The position numbers and the translations under genes are program-made. A stretch of 64,000 nucleotides of DNA from Ziziphus jujuba. Taxonomy: Eukaryota; Streptophyta; Magnoliopsida; Rosales; Rhamnaceae. The notes under the pieces were generated by a model that saw only the letters and a program-made list of their open reading frames with translations, was not told where the DNA came from and made no database searches. The stretch covers positions 23,307,001-23,371,000 of the forward strand of contig NC_083390.1 of assembly GCF_031755915.1 (NCBI RefSeq), read 5' to 3'. Below are positions 27,113 through 38,991 of this stretch, piece after piece. Numbering within the stretch: position 1 is the first letter of the stretch; each line of letters opens with the position of its first letter.

Positions 27113-27452
27113 AATATAACAATGGAGTTGCAGCAATCACGACCACAATTTGAGGACAGTAACTCTGCAGCCTCATCTCCGTCGGTCCACTCCTGAGCCT
27201 GAGGTCTTAGAATGTCTTAAAGACTAGCTTAATATGTATAAGAAGTATGACGAGGTGGTATCAAGATTTGTGAGCCAGGATGAGGACATGGATCACAAGA
27301 TAAAGAAACTTCAGGAGGTCATTGATGAACATGATTCAGTCATCGCTAAATGTTGTGAGCGATTAGGTTTGGAAGCAAATGGTCATACTTCTGTTGGTGC
27401 AATCCAACATCCACCTTCATCACCACCATCAACCGCTACAACGGCTTCTTGA
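27113..27452 (+). pseudogene. Broken downstream exon(s) of the CACTA-derived locus
   Basis: After an acceptor (ATTGCAG) the frame NITMELQQSRPQFEDS...SPSVHS ends in a stop. A second frame, 27234-27452, encodes a short helical segment (KKYDEVVSRFV...KKLQEVIDEHDSVIAKC) followed by a Ser/Pro/Thr tail. Such helical ends occur in transposase-like plant proteins. The segment is related to 28133-28401, so both are copies of one ancestral exon. No intact protein can be read. Confidence 0.4.
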
Positions 27453-28140
27453 TTTTGTTATTTGTGTTTAAAATGGAAGAAACATTTAAATCTTTATTTT
27501 AATTATGTAGTGGGTGGTCTAGTGACAATTATGGTATGTATTTTACTAAATTGCTTTCCTTTTTAAATCTTGTTAAAATGTTTAAGTGATCCATGCCATT
27601 TCCTTGGGTAATTTTTTTGTGGTATGTGCTTATAATTTTACAACTTGTACCTGTTTCTTCTTATTAAAATCTGGATGAATAACTATTTGAAAGCTTTATT
27701 GCGCTATTTGCAGTAACGTAAGTTCGATTAGCGGAATTCATGTACAAGGAACAACTTACGACTTCAGCATGCCTGTCTTAATTCGGAATTTTTAGTCAAA
27801 CAGCAAAATTCAGTAATATGGACTGTTAAGGTTTATAAGAATACTAAATTTATTTAAAGTTGGGACTTATTTTCATTAATTCTTAACTTTTATCTTCAAA
27901 GATCTATATATCTTCCTTAATTAACTAGAAATTGACATGTTCTATCAATTAAGTTGTTCGGCAGATATGTTGGAATTTATCTAGACTAATGCAATCCCAA
28001 CCAAAATAATAATAATAATAAACTCATATTCTGTTTATGATTAATTAATATTGGAAATATGTATAATATAACACTAAATGTAATTTGCGATATATAATAA
28101 TATATATTTTTATATTGTTAACAGTGTAGTTTTCTCAACA

Positions 28141-28401
28141 TTGCAGAGTGGAATGATGGAGTTGCTGCAATCACAACCACAACCAGAACCTGATGAAGAC
28201 GGTCCCTCTGCATCATCTGTCCATCTGAGTCCTCGTGATGTCTACGAGGAGTTAGAAAGCCTTAAAGAGCAGCTCAGTTTGCACATTGAGTGGAAAGAGG
28301 TGACTTTTGAGCCGGAAGAAGAAGATGGAAAAGAAACTTACGAAGCTTGTTGCTCAACAGTCAAGCAGTTGCAAGTACGGCTTCTTGATTTTATTATTTA
28401 A
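28141..28401 (+). CDS. Short open remnant, second copy of the CACTA-derived exon
   Basis: The 86-codon frame starts MMELLQSQPQPEPDEDGPS and continues with an acidic helical region (VYEELESLKEQLSLHIEWKE). It is preceded by an ATTGCAG acceptor and may be the last exon of a longer transcript. It is the less damaged of two duplicated copies. No function can be assigned. Confidence 0.3.
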   Translation: MQSGMMELLQSQPQPEPDEDGPSASSVHLSPRDVYEELESLKEQLSLHIEWKEVTFEPEEEDGKETYEACCSTVKQLQVRLLDFII

Positions 28402-28439
28402 TGTTGATAGTGAAAAACATGATTTAAACTCCTCTATCT

Positions 28440-28857
28440 ATATACCATGACAATTATAATTTTATAAATAGTATTTAAAGTTTAAACCTTTAGTTATTAA
28501 TTTTATAATTTTGTAATTTTTTTTTTGGGCTAGTTTTCCTTTTAAATATTATGAAAATTTTCAAGTTCTCGATGCAACTTTTAGGTTTTATCGAAATCTG
28601 GATAAATAAGTCTCTTTAAGCTTTATTATGCTATTTGTACTGTAGGGGGTCAATTAATGGAATTCCATGTGTAAATTATGAGGAACAACTTCAGTATATG
28701 CCTATCTAATTTGGAATTTGATAGTAAATTGTGTACAATTTTTTTCTTTAAAACTTTTATCTTATTAGAAGTCATATTCACTAAATTTACCCGATAGAAA
28801 ATTGTTGTTTTATAAAGTATAATGGTGAAAACTAGTGAAACCAACCAATTTAAGTAT

Positions 28858-28895
<38 letters not shown>

Positions 28896-29235
28896 AGAAC
28901 TAATTCTTACATATTCGGATATCTCGTTTAAAAGAAAAAAAAGGTACAATTAATAAGTAATTAAGTTGATATATCTCAAACCAGTGGCCAAAATAATGTT
29001 ACGTGGTAATTTCCCAATAACATAAATAACATTAATAACCCCCACAAATCATATTTCCAGTAAAGAGATTAAACTAACATGAAAGATTTCCAATACACTA
29101 TCAAATAGAATAACACTCTGTTTACCAAATCCTAAAAATTCTAATCTTTTCAGTTCTACACAAAATAAAAATAACTGGCACAAATATAAAAATATATATA
29201 TGGAATGTACAAACAAAAGTTGATGATGAATATGA
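28440..29235. other. Spacer downstream of YSL, no gene seen
   Basis: A+T-rich spacer with an (AT)n tract at 28864-28892. The 3' UTR of the minus-strand YSL gene probably lies in the last 100-200 bases before 29236. Confidence 0.5.
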
Positions 29236-32200
29236 TCAAGAGGGATTCAAGAAAGCATCAACCTTGTCATTCACAGACGCAGTCAAAAACTTCATGCAAA
29301 GAGGAGCTTTCACTCCAGCAAGAGCCAGAATAGCAGCAGGAACTCCCCACAGAGACTCTCCACAGATGAGTCCCGAAGCAACGGCCGGAGCGAAATCATT
29401 AGCTTTCTGTTTGTTCTTTCTCTGCCATAGGAACAGAATCAAGCTTCCCACGCACATATCAATGGCGAAATACCCTCCGAGATAGAACGGAATCGCCATG
29501 CACATGGGGCTCGGGATGTACTTATAAGCATTGATCTTGTAATGCTGCAACACCTCCCGAGCTAGATTCATAACGATGGCGATGACGAAGAAGAGTATGG
29601 TGAGTTTGAGGCAGTTTTTGGGGAAAGAAGAGATACCTTCCACCCCAAGTAAAGCGATGCCTCGGTACATTAACCCGTAAGGAGCAGGGTATGCACCATT
29701 GGGGTCACCAATTGGGTAAGCTTTGTAGAAGAACCAGAACACCAATGGTGACATTACGCATCCCATTGCTGTTCCCAACACTTGGCTGAAAAACATAGAC
29801 CTCGGAGAAGCCAAAGTTAGATAACCGGTCTTGAAGTCTTGCATTAGATCAGAAGCTGTAGAAACGATGCTCATCATAACACCACAAGATGCAAGGCCTG
29901 CGATGACTCCTCCATGGTTTAGACCGACCCAAGAACTGAAGATAATGATAGCGAATTTGCCGTAGTTGGAGGCCAGAGACCAGTCAGTGAGGCCGCAACC
30001 ATATGCGTTGCAAAAGGCGAGAACAGGGGCGATAAGGTAGGCGACCAAGATGTGGTACCATTTGAGCTGCTTGAAGATGAAAGGCACTGCAACTATGGAA
30101 ACAATTGCGAGGATGACGTATCCGAGACAAGCTGCCCAGTTGGGGATTTGGTCTTTGAGGAAGAACTCGACCCGGCGTTGCTCGTCGTAGTTGTCGGGGA
30201 GAGAATCGGAGTTTGAGTCGGAAGAATTCATGGCCGGATTGATTGTGGATGAGTCTTTTTTCTCGGAACTTTGTTGTGAGAGACTGTGGATTGTTTTGAT
30301 TAACATGTAGAATACATGGAATAGACCGTCTCCGAGCATCATAGCTATAGCAATGAAAACCTGCCATGATTAAATTGAGTTACATGAATATGAAATACAC
30401 ATAAAATCATATATAATTTTTATATATGAGAAGTTGAATATATATATTTTTTGAACGTACCCTGTAGCCTTGGATTCCATGCAGACTGCTAGCCGATAAA
30501 TCAGCACTATACCAATCACCTTTCTTGTTCTCAATCAAAGGCCACATGATTCCCCATGAAAGAACAGCTCCAATAAGCAAAGATATGTTTACCATGTAAG
30601 GGCAAATCATTCCCACACCAACATATGTAGATGAAAAATCGAAGTAGAAACTGTGGGGGAAAAAAAGTTATTTCAATTGTTAACTTAGAAATTAAGAAAC
30701 AATATATACCCATGATTAATGAAGAATTTTGGGTAATAGTTAATATTTTGTGGAAAAAAGAAAATTAAGACTTACTTCTGTTTGTAGGCTTGGGGACCAA
30801 ATGTTGGGAAGTTGACAAATCCACAGCCATCACCAGCAGCATAAAACCATTGGAAAAATGCAAAAATGAAGCTGAAGCAGAAGCTTTTGAAGAGTACAGC
30901 AACCTGTTTCCTGCAATTTTTCGCATAAATAATATATTAGGGGAATGAAGTCAGTGGGGAAAAAAAAAAAAAAAAGCACTAATGCAATTATCATATTTCA
31001 CTACAAGTATAAAAATTATTTAAATCAATATTAATCCAAAAATTTGTTTTGACTTGTGATCACATGTTACAAAACACTAATTTGTGGTTTATAAATCTAT
31101 ACTTTGTACTAAAAAAAAAGAATAATCCATTTCTAAAGGGTGATTGGTAAACTTACTTTGCTAGCTTAGCTCCTTTTGGGGTGTGAAAGCTATTGATAAG
31201 ATATGCTGTTGCAGTTCCACTTGGGTATGTTAATTTGTATCTCAGAATCATCACCTATTGGGGGGCCAAAAAAAAAAAATTTCAAAATTTTTTTTTAAAA
31301 AATATTCTGAGAAATTAGGTATATAACAAAATTTAAAAATATTAAAAAGGAAAATAATCAAGAAGATAATATCTATTTTACAATTGGATATAAAAGGTTT
31401 CCTACCTTTCTAAGAGGCACAATAGAGAACAAGCCCACAAAGCTCACAGCAAAGAGAAATCCAATCATCCAACCAATAGAGAGTTCCTTCACGTTGGATG
31501 GAGTGTTTCCTTCCTCTGCTTGTGCTGCTATTTTTCCACTCATTCCCAGTAAATAACTTGCAGTTCCACCTAAATAATATTATAATCATTATAAAAAAAT
31601 CAAAATTGTTAATTAAAATTATATAAAATAAATTCGTTAACAATTTGAGAAACCCAAAAACTACAAAATCACAGAAAATATATGGGCCATTAACATATCC
31701 ATTCACTTGCCTAAAATTGGATAAAATAGTATAATGATGCTTAGTCATCATTAAAAACACAATAAACATATTATATGTATAATTTTTAAATTTGCCTTTA
31801 AAAAAAAAAAACACAAAAAACAAAAAGTCAAATTTCTATAGTATAGTGCAAAACAACTCGGTAATAACCCTCGGAATTTACCAAAAACATACAAAAAGCA
31901 TGTTAGACAAAAGATTGAAGAAAACGTAACAGAGTTTTATAATCACAATTCCAATGATTTCCTTTTCATCTCCATAAACCAAGTTATTATTCTACCATTC
32001 TCTCATTCCAAAACATATTATATATGTTAAACTTCAAATCTTGACAAAAGAAAAAAGAAAAAAGAAAAAAAAAAAGGCGCAAAACTGCTTTATACTACTG
32101 GAATCTTTTATTTATTTATTCTTTTTTTTTATTATTCTTTTTTGTCTTTTTATGTTGTGAAAACATTAGATAGACTACACAAAAAAAATTGAATTACTTA

Positions 32201-32742
32201 AAATTTTAATTTTTAAGCAAAAAAATAAATTATGTTCTTCTAGGTTTCTTGAAAAATACAAATTCAGGTTCAATTTCAGATCAGAAAATTATTTATTATT
32301 ATTAATTTTTTAAAGAAAGTATGAAGAAAAGAAACATACTGCTAAAAGCGATGCCGGAAGAGGCAACGACACACGTTTGGATGACAGTGTTTTCTTGACG
32401 GGTAAAAGGTTGTTTCAGAATCCCAATCTTTTCAAGCATGCCGGAATAGCCTTTTACGACAGCGAAGCCCAAAAGCCCAGCGGCGACATTCAACGACGGA
32501 ATAACACCCGTCGTAAGGTTAAGCTTGCAAACGATGAAGTTGAACACAATGCTCAGAACAAAACTCGTTACAACGGACCTGAATGTGATCTGCTTAGTCC
32601 ATGGTGGAATAGCAGTGTTCCTAAAAGCCTCTTCCACTATAACCTTCTCATCATCACCATTGTTATCAATGGCCTTCTTGCCTCCTTCTTCCATGGCTTC
32701 CATGGCTTCTGATTCACTACTCCTTGGGTTTCTTCTCTCCAT
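29236..32742 (-). CDS. YSL3: Metal-nicotianamine transporter, YSL3-like (OPT family)
   Basis: Six exons (32742-32340, 31569-31406, 31254-31157, 30910-30776, 30650-30461, 30360-29236) join without a break into 704 residues, a normal length for Yellow Stripe-Like proteins. A Glu-rich cytosolic N-terminus (about 1-45) leads into [13 protein letters not shown] and then many hydrophobic segments (I estimate 13-14). Family landmarks include [91 protein letters not shown] and [13 protein letters not shown] proteins move Fe(II)-, Cu-, Zn- or Mn-nicotianamine complexes across the plasma membrane, and the YSL1/2/3 group acts around the vasculature and in seed loading. Clade placement is by eye. The variable loop near residues 355-390 is Ser/Asn-rich. 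All exons appear intact. Confidence 0.93.
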
Positions 32743-34120
32743 TATTATTCAAGATCTGATTTTTATATGAGTTTTTGGTATTTGGGTTTTGGTTATTTAT
32801 TGTTGTTTTCTTTTTCTATTTTCTTTGTTTATGTGCTTGTTGCAGTGGTTTTAAGTTCATATTTAATGACATATAAAGAGAAAAAAACAAGAATCCCAAT
32901 AGGATTCAACTTCTACTAGGTTTCGGGCTAAAATAGTGTAGGATTTGAACGGCTAGGAGAGTTTTGAGACTGCATCAGTTACTGATTCCGATGTTGACAA
33001 TTTATTATCAGCCAATAAGATTTTTACATGTAATTTTTTTTTTTCTATTTGGGATATTAATTATTAAGTGAATCTGTCAAAATTTAAAGGAATCCAAACT
33101 ACTATTTTTGTTACGTCCAGCTAATTTTCATTTTTATTTTTATTTTTATTATATTGGCTTATTAAAGAAGGTATATTTTTATTTTCCTCCTAAGTCCTAA
33201 TGCAAAATGGAGTACAATTTTTCCTGGTGTTTACACAATCAGAATAGCGATAAGATCAGGAAGTAATTATTATTATTATTATTATTATTATTATTTTTTT
33301 TTTTTAATTTCTTATTTGGAGATCGACTTGAAATAGGAATTAAATTTATATTTTCGGTAGGTCTTGCTAGCTATCAGCCTATTTTTATCTGTCTAATTAT
33401 TAATTAAGCTATACTCTTTATATCTATTACCACATGCATTATAGAGTACAGTTGGCTTCTATATATTATGTTATATATATTACATAATTTGTAGCATTTT
33501 TTTTTTTTATAATGAATTGAGTGTAAATTGAAGTGAATATATGAATATATCACCAGTTTAAGTTCTTAGCAAAATATATAATCATTTTAAATTTCTTTTT
33601 TCTATAAAAGAAATTAGTAAGTTACTTTTTATGATTACAAATACCATCTTGAGTGAAGATTAGACCATAATATTCAACATTCCTTTGTAATTTTATTGTA
33701 TTATTATTACTTTATCAATCCTCATTTGAATAAATTACAGGGCCATAATAAAATAATAAAAAATTACATATCAAATAATACAGTTCAGCATTCTTTTTGC
33801 TTCTTTTTGTTTTTTTTTTTTTTTTTTGGTGATTAAATACAGGTCAGCATTCTAAACGAGCCTTTAAATCCCAAAATTTGTATGAATTATGTGCAGGTAA
33901 TTAATTAGAAGATTGATACAAATTCCAAATGCATTTTGGGAATACAAACAGACAGGCAGGCAAGAAAAGTGTGGAAGCAATCCGCTGCAACAATTTTTTT
34001 TTCATACAGACGGCCAGAGGTGCATTTGGAAATTTTTGAACCATTTGGGCTCAAATGAAGGTCCAGGCCCAAATTAAGTCCAAATTAATTAACCTACTAG
34101 ACCCGGCCCGGTATCAGAAT
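32743..34120. other. Spacer between YSL and the His-rich gene
   Basis: The two genes diverge from here, so it should hold both promoters. It contains (ATT)n at 33267-33295, poly-T tracts, and no open exon. No clear TATA box was identified for YSL. Confidence 0.5.
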
Positions 34121-34130
34121 TGGGTTGTTG

Positions 34131-34185
34131 GACGGTTTGTGGCAGTGAAAGGGAAGCGGTTGCACCGCCTGAGTAACAAACCGTC
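34131..34185 (+). promoter_or_regulatory. Palindromic promoter segment with three AACCGY sites
   Basis: GACGGTTTGT at 34131-34140 is perfectly complementary to ACAAACCGTC at 34176-34185. Inside lies a second hairpin, GCGGT-TGC-ACCGC (34156-34168). The arms give AACCGT (minus), AACCGC (minus) and AACCGT (plus), i.e. three AACCGY cores of the R2R3-MYB DUO1 type, 136-190 bases before the His-rich gene ATG. Confidence 0.5.
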
Positions 34186-34320
34186 GCAGCAAACATAACA
34201 AATAAAACCTTTCTTCACTTTTATCTTCTTCACAGACCTCTATCTTCCGTGATTTTTTTTTTTTTTAATTAATAAGCTTGAAAATATTTGAATTTATCAT
34301 ATATATATATATATATATAT

Positions 34321-37149
34321 ATGGAACTTGAGGAAATAGAGTCTGATCTTTTTGCCTTGAAACAACTATATCGACTCCTTCAGAATAATGGCATCGATGA
34401 CTTGGCTTTAGAAAATGTATGTTTTCTCACAAACCTAGAGCATGGTATATAAATATACATGTGCGTGTATATATTGTGTTATAATCATGTGTTATTGTTT
34501 ATTTTGAGGGAAAATGTCTAGTAATTTGACCTTGTTATACATAAGTTTGTAAAATTCATTTGTGTTTGACTAGTGAGGAATTATATTTGCAACACGATAG
34601 AATTGTGTGTATATATATATATATATATAGTTTTAGAAATGATTGTTTGAAAAAGTTTGTATGTTAATGTAGTTTTTCTCTTTTTCTTTCTCTGATTGTG
34701 ATATTTTCTTGCAAATTATGAGTTTTTGAGGTGGGAAAAAACTTAAAAATGAGTAGAAAATTGTTTTTATTTTATTTTTTTGGGTAGCCTTTTGGTCCCT
34801 AATTTTCCATATTTGTTTGTGAAAGGGTGGAAATTTGCTAGACAACAGAGCTAGACAACTATTGAAGAATCTATTGGATTATGCTACTGAAAGAATTTCA
34901 AGGACTCATTCAAAGGTGAGCTTTAATCAATATTAGTTTCTGAACTTTAGCTGCAAACAATAAATAATTCCTTAGCTGATACATTCATTCTTTTGTAAAA
35001 TCCATGACCTTTCATGATTATTTTCTTAATGTTCCCTAAGTCCTTTGTGTCACAGATCATAGCAGCTCATTTAGATGTCTCAAATACGTCCTCCAATTCC
35101 TATCCTCAGCAAGCCAAAGTTGTCCAGAAGTTGAAGCCTCCTCTTATACCGCGCGAATTTAAAGCCTTTCCCATCTCAACTCAAAATTCTGGACAAGATT
35201 CTGAAAGACATACAATCACTTTGCAAAATGATGAGAAAACACCTAACAAGAAGTTACAAGGTGAAGTTTTAGAGCTCTCTAAACCCTGCAACTCATGTCA
35301 AAAACCTGAAAGTTGTCTTCAGAAACAGGCCTCATCTAAGGAGTTGAAACCGTTCAATGAGAAAGCCAGGATTCCAAGCAAAAATGACCTTCAAGATCGG
35401 CTACTTAATCAACAAGCAAATGGATTAATAGAACTGAATGAAAATGCTGTAAAGGCGGTGAAAGGCAGTGAAAAGCCAAGACAGAAAAGAACCTCTGAAA
35501 TGGTTGGTAATTCAAGCATTGGTGGTTCAGTTGGATGTTCCTCTACTTCTTTTTCAACCAGTGCTGGTAAACCAACATCTGCATTTGGCCTCACTCGCCA
35601 GATAGGTGATTGTAAATTCTCAAAGGAAGTTTCTGACTCAATCAACCAAATAGAGTCGGAAATTTTGGCTATAAAACTGCTTGATCCTGCCAACAATGGT
35701 TCATCTCACCCTGCTTTGATCAAGAAAGGTCATGAAGGTGGCTCTGTTGGTGGTGGAAATGAAGCATTGTTTCAACAAGCAAGTCAATCTACTCGAAAGT
35801 ATGAGACCTCAAGTCCAGCCAGAACGGTGCCTTGTAAATGTGGCAAGCCTGCATACGTTTCAAATAACTCGTTTAAGGGAAGATTACCAGTCATGGATAC
35901 TTCCAAGCAACTTGTAAAGGGTGGCAATGCTGCTGGACTGAAATTTAAAGGACAAAGACTGCCAAAACCAAGAACAAATCCTATTTTTGAACCTAATGCG
36001 AAGGACATGGCAGAGAGAATGGAATCTTTGAGTCGATCAGAAAGTCAGAACAATGACATGATGTCAAGTTATGTCCATGGATTAAGGGTCTGTCTAAGTG
36101 GTGATGACCCAGGATTAAGCCCCGCTTCACATAAGAAAATGCAGAATAATCAAACTTCAAGAGGAAGTCAAATTCAGAATACATCTTCATTCAGAGGGAC
36201 AACGAAGAAAGCAGTGAGATCTATACCTCCTCTGCCACCTCATTCTGTTGTAGTGTCTACAACCAATGTTGGATCTAATCTCAAGCTGAAACCGGCTTCG
36301 ATACAAGGGACAAACAGGAAAGGAAAGAACAAGAAACATCAAATGATCATTAGGCCGACTCTGTTGGAGCAGGAGTCCACTAATGCCATGAACAGAATAG
36401 CTTCTGTGACCTCGAGGAAGAAGAATCCGCAATATCAGTCAGGATTGGAGGAGACTAGCTCAAGTTCAATTCCTTCATCTTCCTCTCCAAGTTGGACAAC
36501 TCAACACGATAGAGAAAGTCATGATAGTTTTTCACAGAGCAATAGAAGCTCTGAGGAGAGTAGTAGTTTTTCGCATCCAAAACAAAGTCGTCGACACAGG
36601 GATGTTAGTCCAACTAAAACATTCATATCGAGGCGTCGAAAAAATTCCAAGAATGCAGTTGGAAGGTTCAAGAGGTTTAAGAACAAGCTAGGACTCATCT
36701 TCCACCACCATCATCACCATCACCATCATCACCATCATGAAGATGGTGATGGTAATGATCATTCAGAAACATCATACCGCCATAATACATGGAAGCACCT
36801 GAAGAAGATTTTCCATCAAACAAGTAAGCATGACGAAATCCATGGAGAGGAGGTGCCAGGAGGGAAATATAGAAAGTCAGCAGTCATACATAAGCACAAG
36901 GATGGACATGTTCATGCGCTCATGGAAGGTCTATTTCGACATCTTAGGCGTTCAAAGAAATTAAACAGGCAGAGAGGAGGAGGGATAGGAGGTAGGGGCA
37001 AAGTTCCAATTGGCCATAAGAAGAAGGTTGTAAAGAGGTTGCATTGGTGGCAGAAGTTTAGGAATCATGGTGGGGTGAAGCTGCCTAATAGAAAAGGGCG
37101 TGTTAAAGTTGGTTTTGCCCATAAAAGACCAAAGATTAAGATGAACTAA
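34321..37149 (+). CDS. Histidine-rich basic plant protein, possibly KOKOPELLI-like (block A, intact)
   Basis: Exons 34321-34416, 34826-34915 and 35056-37149 (all phase 0) give 759 residues. The N-terminus, MELEEIESDLFALKQLYRLL, followed by LLDNRARQLLKNLLDYATER, forms two predicted helices. I loosely associate this with the plant KOKOPELLI-like family, a pollen/sperm protein, but I cannot verify it. The middle is Ser-rich and disordered, with a small PCKCGKP motif near residue 325. Near residue 610 there is a run of 12 histidines followed by EDGDGNDH. The C-terminus is strongly basic (RHLRRSKK, KKKVVKRLHWWQKF, HKRPKIK). The start codon abuts an (AT)n tract. The protein is probably nuclear or RNA/DNA-associated, from charge alone. 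A decayed copy lies in block B. Confidence 0.75.
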
Positions 37150-38070
37150 CAAAACAAAACAGAGTTTTTATGTGATTTTGGATATTGAAATCAGCATATG
37201 TTGTATAAAAGAAAATGTTTCATTTTTATCATCTCATTTATGATTGCAAGCCTTTGTTGCTTTCAAATAGGAGCATCATCCCCAAACATTTGTTATGATG
37301 ATCAATGGGGTTATAGTTTATGTTCTTGCTTACTTTTTGTTTTTTTTTTTTTTTTTTGTTTTTTTGTTTTTTTGTTTTTTTTCATTTCTTTGTTTTTGTT
37401 AGTTTTCTTAAAGTTGAGTTTCTTGAGCATAGATCATATCTACCTTATTATATATAAACAATTTATGAGACATTTGAAAGAAGCAACTTTTTGTATTAAA
37501 GTTAATGACTGGTGTGCTTTGGAATTTGTGATCTATATTTGTTCTGTAAAAACTCTTTACCTTTTAACTGTTCATTACACCAAAATTTGCAGATCAGGAA
37601 AATGGTTTCATTAGTAATATATGCTGGTTCAAATGAGAAACTTAATCTCTAGTCTAGTCTTTGGCTTTGAGGAGATACAGCAAAAATCGGAAAAATAAAA
37701 GTTGCTCCTCTTTTTAGACAATGATTTATTTAATTTATAAAATTGAGAATCATCATCATTGTTATTATATTAATTTCTAGTGAACATTTTAAATGTTAGA
37801 GGCAGCTAAAATCTGCCTTAATTTACTCCCAAAAAGAAAAAAGGAAAAAAAAAAAAAAAAAGGATCCTTTAAACATTAATGTAGACCTCACTCATGGAAA
37901 ACCCCAATTAATGTTTGCAATTTATGTAAAGTTAGCAAAAATCATTTATTACATTATGCATTGTTTTCTCTTCACTTTTCTTTAATGTAAACTATGCATT
38001 ACTATTCCAATTCTTTTTTTCTTTTTCTTTTTTTTCCTTTTATTGCTATCTAATTTATTTCCCCCAGGAT
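37150..38070. other. Spacer between the His-rich gene and the S-protein homologue
   Basis: Holds the 3' UTR of the upstream gene and long T-rich tracts (37338-37385). No exon is supported. The corresponding interval is deleted from block B. Confidence 0.6.
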
Positions 38071-38077
38071 TATAAAA
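38071..38077 (+). promoter_or_regulatory. TATA box of the S-protein homologue gene
   Basis: TATAAAA lies 79 bases before the ATG. It is followed by a leader containing an (AGA)n repeat (about 38106-38128). Confidence 0.65.
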
Positions 38078-38149
38078 GGTTCACAAACCATTAGAACTGA
38101 GAATCAGAAGAAGAAGAAGAAGAAGAAAAATTAATAGAAAACCAGAAAC

Positions 38150-38566
38150 ATGACCAAGCTTTCTTTCATTATTGTTCAATGGTTGTGTTTGGTTGCAGCT
38201 GGGATGATAATCATCCAGGGAGAGGGACAGTCACTCATGGAGAAAGTTGTGAGGGTTGAAAATGATTTGGGTGATGGAATTAACTTAAATGTTCACTGCA
38301 AATCTGGAGATTCTGACATTGGAGAGCATGATCTTGCAAAAGGTCAGTATATCCAATGGTCATTTAACTGTAGCTGGTTGGGTACTACATTGTTTTGGTG
38401 CTCCATGAAGTGGGAAAATGTGCAAGGTAGTTTTGATGTTTTCGATTTTAAAAGAGATTTTCCTTTATGTGGATTCAAATGCTGGTGGAGTATCAGACAT
38501 GATGCTGCCTATTTTTATGTTGAAACTAAGGATGTTTGGGAGAAGAGATATGTTTGGCCAAAATGA
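38150..38566 (+). CDS. S-protein homologue (self-incompatibility S1 family), secreted
   Basis: A single-exon gene of 138 residues. Residues ~1-27 form a signal peptide (LSFIIVQWLCLVAAGMIII). The mature part has the S1-family pattern: VRVENDLGDGINLNVHCKSG, DDxGxHxL-like SDIGEHDLAKGQYIQWSF, then F.C...LFWCSMKW, FDVFD..., and C-terminal CGFKCWWSIRHDAAYFY. Cysteines could form the usual disulphides. Family members are small secreted plant proteins; the founding poppy protein is the stigmatic self-incompatibility ligand, but most homologues have unknown roles. The length is typical. A TATA box and (AGA)n leader lie just upstream. A truncated, frameshifted copy fused to the His-rich pseudogene lies in block B. 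Confidence 0.9.
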   Translation: MTKLSFIIVQWLCLVAAGMIIIQGEGQSLMEKVVRVENDLGDGINLNVHCKSGDSDIGEHDLAKGQYIQWSFNCSWLGTTLFWCSMKWENVQGSFDVFDFKRDFPLCGFKCWWSIRHDAAYFYVETKDVWEKRYVWPK

Positions 38567-38991
38567 GAGACATTAATTGTTTGGTTTTGATCCAAAATTA
38601 TTGAATTTTTAAATTAATCATCGCTGTCGTATGAGGAATCTCCTACATAACAATAAGAATTCTAATTTCTGTTGTTAGTTTGTTGGAAGAGCCCAATAAA
38701 AGTTTACCCCAAAAAAAAAAAAATGTTATGTATAAAGTCACTTAAAAATTATATAATTAAAAGAAAATAAATAAAGAAAATTGGAATTAATAATTTTGCA
38801 AAATAATTGAAAAGCAAAGATGATATTATTCTTCACATAGACTCTCTAGTGGAGTGTGACAGGAGTATGACACAAGTAATTCGCATACAACAAGTCAAAA
38901 AACATTACCCATATTCCTCAAAAGGATACAAAATTATGTATAATATGTGTAGGAAATTAGCTAGGTAATGAAAATGAATAAAGTAGAAAAC

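Larger units (their letters stand above)
27113..28730 (+). repeat. Diverged ~1-kb tandem duplication of the CACTA-derived tail
   Basis: Unit one runs from about 27113 to 27800 and unit two from about 28133 to 28730. Shared landmarks in the same order are ATTGCAG + ATGGAGTTGC(A/T)GCAATCAC, CGGCTTCTTGATTTT, AATCTGGAT(G/A)AATAA, AGCTTTATT(G/A)(C/T)GCTATTTG and GAGGAACAACTT-like ends. The level of divergence suggests an old event. Confidence 0.6.

Noticed and set aside
32377..32712. 111-codon plus-strand frame
   Set aside because: Antisense shadow of YSL exon 1.
36697..36736. Histidine run as an engineered His-tag
   Set aside because: It lies inside a long native exon, uses mixed CAC/CAT codons, and a shorter version exists in the pseudogene copy.
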